A DNA stretch of 64,000 bases from Endomychus coccineus (taxonomy: Eukaryota; Arthropoda; Insecta; Coleoptera; Endomychidae). The notes beneath the pieces are model-generated. The model was not told where the DNA came from, searched no databases, and was given only the letters and a program-made list of their open reading frames with translations. This document shows positions 34,699-43,475 of the stretch, one piece after another. The DNA lies in contig OY294068.1 of the NCBI GenBank assembly GCA_958510875.1, positions 28,872,297 to 28,936,296 on the forward strand, in the 5' to 3' direction. Both the position numbers and the translations under genes were made by a program. Position 1 is the first letter of the stretch, and the number at the start of each line of letters is the position of its first letter.

Positions 34699-37600
34699 CT
34701 ACACCTTGTACGTCTCGTACAAAAGATTAAACCATGGCTTCATATATTCAGCACATGTACTCGTACTTGATGGTCCATCACTTACACCTACACGTGTTAC
34801 ATCATAAGTGTCGTTCGATTTAACTTTTTCAACACGATACGGACCTAGATACTTGGCTCTAATTTTTCGACCCGGTCTGACTTCATCGCTTGTTTCAAGA
34901 AACTCTTTTTGTAATTCTTCATCAATGAGCTCCCTCAAAATGTCTTTAATCGCCTTAATTTCACCGTCTTCTTCTTGAGTACGTCGTATCTGAGGTGCTA
35001 CATCTTGTGTCACAGTCATCATAATTGGATACCTACTCAAAGCGTAAACATGTTTCATCTTCACACCAGCTCTGTGTTCAATGGTGTAATTATAGTCCTC
35101 CAAGAATAAATCCCATCTTGCAATCCTAGTCGAAAAATCTTTCTTCTTCATTGTTTGTTCAAAAGCAGAACAATCGGATAGAATCTTAAGATATATTCCC
35201 AAAAGATACACTCGAAACTTCTTCAGAGAATACATAATTGCCAAAACTTCAAGCTCATAGCTGGAGTAATTCTGCTCTGCATTTGTCGTCTTCTTGCTCA
35301 TGAAATGTACAGGATGGAACTGCTCATCTACAGGTGACTTTAGGATCAACGTAGCTACATAACCATCTTTACAAGCATCAGTATGCAACTTTGTCTCACG
35401 TCCTTGATGGTACATATGAAGAACTGGTTCCTGCGTCAAGGCCACCTTAAGTTGTCTGAAAGCTGTTCTTTCCTCTTCATAAAACGGAAATTTCTTGTCT
35501 TTTCGGAATAAATCACTCAACAGCTTTGCAATTTGTGAAAATCCACCAATGAATTTTCGGAAATAGCCAGTCAAACCCAGGAAACTTTGTACATCCTTTA
35601 CATTCTGAGGTTCAGCAAAACCCAAAACTGCGCTCACTTTATCGGGCGACGGAAAAACCTTACCATCTTCAATGACCTGACCAAGGAATTCAATCCTTTT
35701 TCGCAAAAAATGACATTTCTTCATATTTATTTGTAAACCATTCTTTTGTGCAACTTCAAAAACGGTTTTCAAACGTTCAAAAGCTTCCCATTCAGTACTC
35801 GCGGGTACAACCAATTCATCAAGATATGGTCGTTTCATTATTCCCGTTTTTATCAAATCTCGGAATACATAATTTATGAATCTTTGAAACACTGACGGAG
35901 AATTACACAAAACAAATGGAACCCTCGTAAATTCAAATTGACCACTCTCAATAACAAACGCGGTGTACTTTCTACTATTTTCCTCAACACCAACGTGAAA
36001 GAAATCATTTTTCAGATCAATCGCATTAAAAACACTCGCATCTTTAAGTTCGTCGATCTGATCTTCAATCAGAGGTAAGGGATATCTATCCTTTATGATG
36101 AGTTTATTCATCTTACGATAATCAACACAAACTCTAGAAGAACCATCTTTCTTTTTCACAACGACAACAGGACTAGCGTAATTGGAACTGCTCAGTTCAA
36201 CTATACCCTCTTCCAACCAGTCATCTACCTGTTTCTCAACAATTTCAAGCTCAGATATAGGCAATATACGTGGACTGTGGAAAACTGGAATATCACTCTC
36301 AACTACAATCTTCATTTCAATGGCATTACTTCTAACATATATTGGTTCATACGATGCAATAAGGTCTAAAGTTTTCTTACGAATACTTCTATCTTCAATA
36401 TGCCCGGGAGATAAATAATTTGGGTCCTCCTCAACACCAAACTGAGTCAAGAACACAGAAAGGGTTGTTTTCTTTATCTTAACACCTTCTGAACTAATTA
36501 CAATTTCAGCTTGACCTAATAAATCATCTCCCAAAATCATTCCCAATGACATTGATCCTCTTGGAACAACATAAACAGTACTAAGAAATTCATCGTCATC
36601 AACTTTTATTATTGTCTGGAATAAACCTAAAGCTCTGATCTCACTCTGACCAAAACCAATCAATAAAACATCGGACTTTTCCAAAACCGGACTACCAATT
36701 TTCTGATGAATATCATCCAGCATCAAATTTACTTGTGAACCTGTATCAACCAAAGCATGCACATCTTCATTATTAACACTAACAACTTTGAGCATTTTGC
36801 TTTTAGATGACATGGCAATACTGTTGACCGAAGGTCCTATCATTTTACCAGCAACATTTTCACCTGTTTTACACTCTGAAGCCTTGTGGCCAAATTTATT
36901 ACATTTGAAACATTTCGTACCAAGAGATTTCGAATTACAGTACCTGGAAACGTGCCCCTTCAAACCACAATTGAAGCAGCGTCTCTCATCAGCATTACTT
37001 GATGAACTCAATGGAATCTTCGGTATACTTGACTTCATGAGTGACTCTTCTTTTTCTTTTTGTCTAGAACCTGTCAACTTTTTCTTCTGTATCATCTCAT
37101 AGACGTCAATCTTCTTCTTGAAGTCTCTGAGATTCGTGGCACCATACAGAACAATTTTGTTGGAAACATCATCTGGAATACCGTCTATGACATACTGCAT
37201 TAGTCCCTCGTCTTCTATGTTTCCTCTTGAAACAAGTTGTTTCATGATATGGAAATATTCTTGCACGGTTTCATCCTTCTTCTTCTTGCGGTTGACCAGC
37301 ATTTCGTGAAGTTGAGCACTGTTTATCTTCGTTGAGAACTCCTCGAGCATCAGTTCCTTGAATTTTTTCCAGGAATTAGTGAAACGTTCGCTTTGTACTA
37401 CAGTTTTAGCCACACCAATCAGTGACTTCTTAGCAAAAACAACTCTTTCGAGCTCGCTCCATTCGAAAATTTCAGCTAAATCTTCAAATTCAGAAATCCA
37501 GCGATCAACTGGATAGACATCTGTACCATCAAATGGGCGAATTGAATCTTGGACGTCCTTGAAATTCATAGCAAACTTCACTTGCTGGGATCTATCTCTA

Positions 37601-38115
37601 CGTCTTATAAAATTGGAACGTCGTCTCGGAGTTGGTTCATAATCATCTTCAGTGGAGTTTTCATCAAAATCATCATATTTATTTGATTTTGAATTGAGTA
37701 TCTTTAATTTCTGCATCTCAACATGCTTGTCGTTGTTTTTAAACTGATTTTCACGTTTTACTTTTGCGTCATTGCTTTTTTCATCGCTAGAAATGTCATC
37801 CATGAGCAACTTTATATTGATGATGGCAATACATATTTGACTCGCAGTCTCCTCAGTCGTATTTGAACACTCAAGACCAAGAATATCACTAATTAAAACA
37901 AGGTCACGTATCGATAATCTAGCCGCGAATGACAACTTGCCATTCAGTTCAATCGAATTTTCCTCAAAACTGAAACCACTAAATTCACGAAGTCTTTTGC
38001 GATTGTCATGATCGCCATCATTTTCAAAAATCAAATTATGAAGTGCTCTTATTCCTGCGGCAGAAGCATCATGCAATCTTTTATTTATGGCACGAATTTG
38101 CGACAAATTTTCCAT
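34699..38115 (-). CDS. gag-pol polyprotein of integrase-less gypsy element
   Basis: The product is 1138 residues in a single uninterrupted frame. Gag capsid-like region is about 195-340. Two CCHC knuckles follow: C380-C383-H388-C393 and C402-C405-H410-C415. The aspartic protease has DTG at 457-459. RT is about 610-800, with catalytic Asp in NAID (700). The catalytic box reads PYLDELVV (763-770), so the second Asp of the usual YxDD is Glu. RNase H is about 905-1030: TDA (D913), E956 and SDC (D981) are present, but the last catalytic site reads HVYALSR, with Tyr1024 where Asp is usual. The text then jumps to a short charged linker and a GPY-type tail YLGPYRVEKV (1089-1098) that normally follows integrase; the zinc finger and DDE core are absent. 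The start is the first ATG, 245 bp inside the 5' LTR. The stop (TAG at 34699-34701) is 12 bases from the 3' LTR. Confidence 0.92.
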   Translation of the reverse strand: MENLSQIRAINKRLHDASAAGIRALHNLIFENDGDHDNRKRLREFSGFSFEENSIELNGKLSFAARLSIRDLVLISDILGLECSNTTEETASQICIAIINIKLLMDDISSDEKSNDAKVKRENQFKNNDKHVEMQKLKILNSKSNKYDDFDENSTEDDYEPTPRRRSNFIRRRDRSQQVKFAMNFKDVQDSIRPFDGTDVYPVDRWISEFEDLAEIFEWSELERVVFAKKSLIGVAKTVVQSERFTNSWKKFKELMLEEFSTKINSAQLHEMLVNRKKKKDETVQEYFHIMKQLVSRGNIEDEGLMQYVIDGIPDDVSNKIVLYGATNLRDFKKKIDVYEMIQKKKLTGSRQKEKEESLMKSSIPKIPLSSSSNADERRCFNCGLKGHVSRYCNSKSLGTKCFKCNKFGHKASECKTGENVAGKMIGPSVNSIAMSSKSKMLKVVSVNNEDVHALVDTGSQVNLMLDDIHQKIGSPVLEKSDVLLIGFGQSEIRALGLFQTIIKVDDDEFLSTVYVVPRGSMSLGMILGDDLLGQAEIVISSEGVKIKKTTLSVFLTQFGVEEDPNYLSPGHIEDRSIRKKTLDLIASYEPIYVRSNAIEMKIVVESDIPVFHSPRILPISELEIVEKQVDDWLEEGIVELSSSNYASPVVVVKKKDGSSRVCVDYRKMNKLIIKDRYPLPLIEDQIDELKDASVFNAIDLKNDFFHVGVEENSRKYTAFVIESGQFEFTRVPFVLCNSPSVFQRFINYVFRDLIKTGIMKRPYLDELVVPASTEWEAFERLKTVFEVAQKNGLQINMKKCHFLRKRIEFLGQVIEDGKVFPSPDKVSAVLGFAEPQNVKDVQSFLGLTGYFRKFIGGFSQIAKLLSDLFRKDKKFPFYEEERTAFRQLKVALTQEPVLHMYHQGRETKLHTDACKDGYVATLILKSPVDEQFHPVHFMSKKTTNAEQNYSSYELEVLAIMYSLKKFRVYLLGIYLKILSDCSAFEQTMKKKDFSTRIARWDLFLEDYNYTIEHRAGVKMKHVYALSRYPIMMTVTQDVAPQIRRTQEEDGEIKAIKDILRELIDEELQKEFLETSDEVRPGRKIRAKYLGPYRVEKVKSNDTYDVTRVGVSDGPSSTSTCAEYMKPWFNLLYETYKV

Positions 38116-38338
38116 TGTAGCAACTTTGACAGCTGATTATTTATTACTTACTTTACTTACGTCGTCGAATTTCACATAAAGAAGAAGCAAATTCGAAAAA
38201 GTCGTCTTCTTGATCGAATCCAACACCTTCGTCGTCTCAAAGTGATGTGATGTACCTTCTCTTAATGTGCGTCTTCCGTCGTCAATATCTCTTCTATCAG
38301 CGTCGTTCTTCGTCTTACTTGTTCCTCCTGTCGTTTAG

Positions 38339-38356
38339 ATCCCGGACGAGCCCCCA
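38339..38356 (-). other. Primer binding site, tRNA-Pro type
   Basis: Minus-strand TGGGGGCTCGTCCGGGAT, 18 bases, three bases inside the 5' LTR. TGG at its start pairs with the CCA end of a tRNA, and the sequence is that of the familiar tRNA-Pro primer sites of retroelements. Confidence 0.85.
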
Positions 38357-38359
38357 ATT

Positions 38360-38564
38360 TGTAGAATTACTTGGACACAAAACACCAACTAATTCGTTTC
38401 AAACACTTTTATTCTTCTAAAACCTCAGATTACAAAGATATATTATAATTATCTAACTAACGTCTTCCTTATCTTATATTATGACATCTGTCTTCTTTCT
38501 TATTTCTAAATATTCTATGATATCTAAATCTAAAACAATGCGCGCCAGATTTTAGCATCCTACA
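38360..38564 (-). repeat. 5' LTR, 205 bp
   Basis: Same sequence as the 3' LTR. Its last base on the element strand (38360) is followed by three bases AAT and then the primer binding site. Confidence 0.93.
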
Positions 38565-38568
38565 ATAA

Positions 38569-39350
38569 TTTACGGTAAATTATGATAAATTCCACAATAC
38601 TTTATAGGTAATTTACCAGTTCACATCTCTGATTAGAAGTAACAGTGGCATCCAATAACGTCGTAGGTTATTCGCAGAAGCTTTATGTATAAACTTTATG
38701 ATTTTCTTTTATTCTTCTCAAATTCATAAGATAAAAAGACGCGAAAACCATATTTTGAGAAGAAAAGAGTTCCCATTTGTCTCTCTATATGTTCCCTGGA
38801 TAATTTCAGAATACCATTTTAATGACACTTCAACCATGAAACATGTCTTGATAATGGGTGTTTATGATACTAGTGTGAAAGTAGTATGTTTACTAAATAC
38901 GTGTGTGGAGATGAAATGAAATTGATGCGAGGCTTATGAATGTTTTGTAATATAATGGAGTACATTTACAAAGCTTTCGTCTTCATCATACAAATGTGTT
39001 GCAACATCTTCTTAGGTTGAAATAGTTTCAGCTTATTAGTAAAATTAAATGAGTCATTTGTTTTAGCGCTCAAAGAGCTCAATGATTATGGACCTCACAA
39101 TATCATTATGGTAAAGTCCCTCTAATCTATATCTAATTGCTAATAGTTCCGAACAGCTGTTTCTCCTCATCATGGAACTCAGATTTGAGAGACCTCGTCA
39201 TTGATATGTGGTAAAAGTCAAGAAGAAATATATATTCCTATATTTCTCAATTGTTACATTATCATTAGTAAACGCTATAAGTTGAGGGATACCTACTTAA
39301 ATACCATGTACCTGAAAAAGAAAAACCAAAGAAAACATTCAAGTATAAAC
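38569..39350. other. No recognised gene
   Basis: AT-rich, with one motif-free frame at 38698-38919. Confidence 0.4.
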
Positions 39351-39351
39351 C

Positions 39352-39935
39352 ACTCAATCAATCAATCAATCAAAACGGGGGCAGAGCACTTGGACCGCTT
39401 GAGTGGGTTCATTGTGCGACCCTTAATACAATAATCACTCCATCAGGCTTAAGGCAGTGCCGAAGGCTAATATTTTGTATGGACTGAGATCTCTCATGGC
39501 CTCAAGCGGTTTATGTGTGCTACCGAGGAAACCGAGGTGTCGTATACTAAGAAAAGCCAGTGCAGGACATTCTGCTAGGATGTGAGAGGCAGTTTTATAT
39601 GCCTCTCCACATCTAGTACAAGCTATCACCAGTTTCAAGTCTCTCCTGCTCAAAGAGAGTACGGTTTAAGAGAGCTTAGGCGAGAACTCCTTGATGTGGG
39701 CCTCGCCTGCCTCATGCCAGGGGCACCACGCCAGACCGAAAGCCAGGAGGAGGCGTGGAGCCCGGTGGTCCTTGGAATTACAATGATTGAATCGGGACCA
39801 GGGCCGCTCAAGGAACCCCGTTTGGCTAATTCATCGGCCACTTCGTTTCCCTTCACGCAACATTGGACTGGTATCCACACTAGCTGGAATTTGTTACTTG
39901 CTGCACTCCAACACAACCCTAGAAGTCACTAGGAG
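39352..39935 (-). pseudogene. Family E non-LTR 3' end with TTGA tail
   Basis: The minus strand reads FQLVWIPVQCCVKGNEVADE and LAKRGSLSGPGPDS (39916-39650; third RNase H motif, with His of PGH replaced). A frame break is followed by a knuckle C-TRC-GEAYKTASHILAECPAL (39653-39435). The coding end is followed by about 60 bp and then a (TTGA)n run on the element strand (39374-39352). It is the best 3' terminus of family E here; 5' truncated at about 39935. Confidence 0.88.
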
Positions 39936-40942
39936 CCGCTCGGCTGACAGTACAGATGTAAATCCGCCTACAGCGATTTGTAAGGGTACAAATTATTCTT
40001 ACTTGTGGATAAACTATAAATTCTATTTTATCGCTTGGTTGCCGACAGCTACAGTGAAGACGGTCGTGAGTTATATTTTAGATGTTAAAATTTGGGCACC
40101 AGAGTATTTTAACCAACCAATAAAATTATGTTACTTAACTAGGGGATTCAAACAGTCAAATGTCCCCAGGCTAAATTACCCTGAAAGTATGCAGAAAAAT
40201 AAAAGGCCTGTACCAAGAATGATTGAAATTTACTTTCTATTAAAATAATATTGTTGATACAATTTATCACAGAACCTAATATTAAATGAATTATGAAGTG
40301 AATGAATTGAAATATGAATGAGGTTAAATTGCTTAAATCAAAGTGAACAGTTAAATTTACACATATACAAGTACTCAAATGATTATTTCAAATGTTACAT
40401 AAACCAAAAGCTGGGTAGCCTGACCTGATGACTTAACCCTTCGACATATGCGCATCAGTGTCCTGGCTGACCGAACTCCAAGTTTAATATTGTCATTACT
40501 TATAATGAGCATATTGTTCCCAATGAAGAATAAGTAGAAGTACTGTTTATTGCCACTATGATTTTCGGTTGAGAATTGTTTCATATACTCTCAGCTGGAG
40601 ATTACGTTCATGTATGTAGTATTAGCAGTCAGTGTAAGACAAATTTCATGAATGTCATTTTAAAATTAAAAAAAAAAAACGAATAAAAGAAATTGAAAAT
40701 TTCGATATAATGAGGTTATTTTCAAAATGTATGTAGAGTAGTGGAATGAAAACAATTTTTTTACAAGAACTGCAAAGATTAATAATTGATGACGATTTGA
40801 TAACTCACTCTGAAAAATTTAGCTGTATGACAAAACATTAAAAATTCTGTTTTATTTCACTATTTTAGATACTTATTAAAAGAAGTTTACACCAAGGTAA
40901 CGCCAAATCCGTAGTCATTCAAAATATACGAATTGGTTATTC
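39936..40942. other. No recognised gene
   Basis: The plus frame 39787-40248 is partly antisense to the family E fragment and is otherwise motif-free. The rest is AT-rich. Confidence 0.4.
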
Positions 40943-40944
40943 TA

Positions 40945-41491
40945 TACAGGGTATTCCACGAGAGCCGTTCGTTAGAAGTTTTCGTGGTCAGAAAAAAATT
41001 AGAATTCTGAAATTTTGGGTTCCAGGGTTATCCAAAATTTCCTTTCTTTTCAAAATATTTTCAAGTCGCCATTAACTTCCTTATTTTAAATAGAACACCC
41101 GGTATATTATTTCATTTTTAGATTCCTGAGAAAATTTCATAGTGGATTCCATCAGGTTTCCCTATACCTATTTTCAATTTTTTCTTAGATATCTTGATTT
41201 TTTTGAAAATGTTGATAGATATAGCGCTGTTTTGAGCATTGCGCCCTTTAACCAATTTCAATTGGTGGAAAGCGCTTCTGGGGTAGACGGAAGCACAGGA
41301 ATGATTCTTTCGAATGCCATAATGACAACTGATTTATCGCATACAGGGTATCCAAATTACGTCATTTTAAATGTTGAAAAGTTCGTTTTTCCAAATGGGA
41401 CACCCTGTATTTTATTGGATGGTCGCATCGATTTGCTATAACATTCCCTATACCTATTTCCAGTGGTTTTCTTGTTAATCCATATTTTTAT
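40945..41491. repeat. Left long terminal inverted repeat
   Basis: It pairs with 42281-42882. It contains a nested mini-palindrome (41342-41409) whose tips, TACAGGGTATCC and GGACACCCTGTA, copy the outer tips of the element. Confidence 0.85.
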
Positions 41492-41734
41492 CAAAAGGTT
41501 ATCAAACTCCAAAAGTTCTACCAAAATTTAAATGCGGCAAGATATCTGGAGATACTGAGAGGGTTTGTTAGTGATTTTCTAAATGCCCTACCTCCACGTG
41601 GTTTTCTTGTTAATCCATATTTTTATCAAAAGGTTATCAAACTCCAAAAGTTCTACCAAAATTTAAATGCGGCAAGATATCTGGAGATACTGAGAGGGTT
41701 TGTTAGTGATTTTCTAAATGCCCTACCTCCACGT
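41465..41734 (+). repeat. Perfect 135-bp tandem duplication, in frame
   Basis: Bases 41465-41599 are repeated as 41600-41734 with no difference seen. 135 is 45 codons, so the transposase frame is kept. It lies across the inner end of the left inverted repeat. Confidence 0.93.
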
Positions 41735-42088
41735 GATAGAGCAAACAGTTGGTATCACCTTGATGGTGCTCCAGCACATTCCACTATAGCTGTACACCGG
41801 CAATTGTCACTGATGTTCGAGGATCGGTGGATTGGCCCGCGAGGACCTTGGAACTGGCCACCCAGATCACCCGATTTGACCTCCTTGGATTTTTACCTCT
41901 GGGGTCGCATAAAAGAACTAGTGTACTCTAGGCCAGTACAAACTAGAGAGGAATTGTTGAACCGTGTTCACCATGCGCTTACTAATATAAGTCCAGACGA
42001 ACTTCGGAGGTCTGTTTCGCGAGGAGTATGTGACAGAGTTATTCAGTATTTGAACCAAAATGGAGGTCATATAGAACAATTATTGTAA
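41465..42088 (+). pseudogene. Tc1/mariner-superfamily transposase, 3' half with internal duplication
   Basis: An open frame of about 207 codons to TAA at 42086-42088. It reads NAARYLEILRGFVSDFLNAL, then after the duplication SWYHLDGAPAHSTIAVHRQL, GPWNWPPRSPDLTSLDFYLW and PVQTREELLNRV. LDGAPAH carries the second catalytic Asp and SPDLTSLDF the third acidic position region. The HTH domain and first catalytic Asp (the 5' half) are missing, replaced by terminal-repeat sequence, so no active enzyme is made. It is the same general family as the fragment at 24586-25240. Confidence 0.85.
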
Positions 42089-42280
42089 TTTTACATTCTC
42101 TTATTATTTTATGTCATTATGTTCCAATTATTTGTTTTTATTTCATATTTCGTTCTAAATGTTATGTACTAATGTCATGTTCCAATTAAAGTAAATTTTT
42201 TACCGTTTCATTGATGTTTATTTGGCTTCGAAAGGCAAGCGATGTTTCGGTTTCTGCCAAAAAACCACATTAAAATAAAA

Positions 42281-42882
42281 AATATGGATTAACAAGAAAA
42301 CCACTGGAAATAGGTATAGAGAATGTTATAGCAAATCGATGCAGAATCAAATTCTGCATCCAACCATCCAATAAAATACAGATGTCCTATTTTAAAAAAC
42401 GAACTTTTCCAACTTTTAAAATGATGTAATTGGTCATTTAATTTTGGATACCCTGTATGCGATAAATCAGTTGTCAATATGGCATTCGGAAGAATCATTC
42501 CTGTGCTTCCGTCTACCCCAGAAACGCTTTCCACCAATCGAAATTGGTTAAAGGGCGCAATGCTCAAAACAGCGCTACATCTATCAAAATTTTCAAAAAA
42601 ATCAAGATATCTAAGAAAAAATTGAAAATAGGTATAGGGAAACCTGATGGAATTCACTATGAAATTTTCTCAGGAATCTAAAAATGAAATAATATACTGG
42701 GTGTTCTATTTAAAATAAGGAAGTTAATGGCGACTTCCGGTGTAACCGGAAGTAGTATGATCTTGAAAATATTCTGAAAAGAAAGAAAATCTTGGATAAC
42801 CCTGGAACCCAAAATTTCAGAATTCTAACTTTTTTCTAACCACGAAAACTTCTAACGAACGGCTCTCGTGGAATATCCTGTA
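42281..42882. repeat. Right long terminal inverted repeat
   Basis: Reverse complement of the left repeat with scattered substitutions and indels. It reaches inward as far as AAATATGGATTAACAAGA, which pairs with the first codons of the duplicated transposase segment. Confidence 0.85.
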
Positions 42883-43089
42883 TAATATGGCAAAGGTCCC
42901 CGGTAACTTCTGATTTAAATGATGATGTAAAGGTTTAAAAGGTCTAATCTTGTACATTCTCTATAGACCTTTATTAATGTAATTTTTAAGATGTAAATAT
43001 TTTTAAAGTTAAGTTTCATAGCAGAGAATTATGTTCTGTATTGATAGTGTCTTCCTTCAATACACTTAAGTTTATTGCATCTATATGTG

Positions 43090-43475
43090 CAGTTTAATGA
43101 ATGTAGATATGATTATAGTGTTATACTAATATATAATATATGTGATTAAAAATTATTAATTCTTCAAATTCCTGTTATTATGCTCTATCGAATTATGAAA
43201 ATTACAATATTTAAATCAAAATCGAACCGGAAATTCCCAGAGTCGAGATTGATACAATTATTCCGATTGCATAACTAAACGTGTTAATGAAAATTTGAAT
43301 AAATTGTTTTTAATTATATCTGAGAGATGCATATTTTCGATTTATCATGAAATTAGAGAAAAGCTTTCACCAAAACGTTAGCCCCTCCTTGGTATTACTA
43401 TAAAAGACCGAGACTCTCAATTCTTCATTAGTTACATTCTATCATCATTGTGACCGCAACAACAAGTATAACATT
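43090..43475 (+). promoter_or_regulatory. Promoter of cuticle-type gene 1
   Basis: TATAAAAG at 43399-43406 is followed 25-30 bp downstream by TTCATTAGTT (likely start site about 43425-43430). Upstream are CCCCTCCTTGGTATTAC and a conserved ATCTGAGAGATGCATATTTT. The whole region matches 49725-50125 before gene 2, and the match continues about 130 bp past the first exon. Confidence 0.8.

Larger units (their letters stand above)
34482..38564 (-). mobile_element. Complete Ty3/gypsy LTR retrotransposon, integrase-less
   Basis: A 4083-bp element bounded by two 205-bp LTRs that look identical by eye, and by a 4-bp target duplication ATAA (34478-34481 and 38565-38568). It reads on the minus strand as 5' LTR (38564-38360), primer site, one gag-pol frame (38115-34699) and 3' LTR (34686-34482). 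Identical LTRs and an open frame mean recent insertion. The integrase core is missing and several catalytic residues are changed, so it probably depends on a helper. No clear polypurine tract precedes the 3' LTR. Confidence 0.93.
40945..42882. mobile_element. Mariner-superfamily element with about 550-600 bp inverted repeats
   Basis: The termini are TACAGGGTATTCCACGAG (40945 on) and its near-reverse complement ending 42882, flanked by TA on both sides (40943-40944 and 42883-42884). Inverted repeats run 40945-41491 and 42281-42882. The right one is longer because of small insertions, such as 25-30 bases near 42740. The unique middle of about 790 bp holds the 3' half of a transposase. The structure is of foldback type: both ends carry copies of the same long terminal block, as produced by aberrant gap repair. 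Confidence 0.88.

Noticed and set aside
36182..37309. Plus-strand ORFs inside the gypsy element
   Set aside because: All are antisense shadows of the 1138-codon gag-pol frame.
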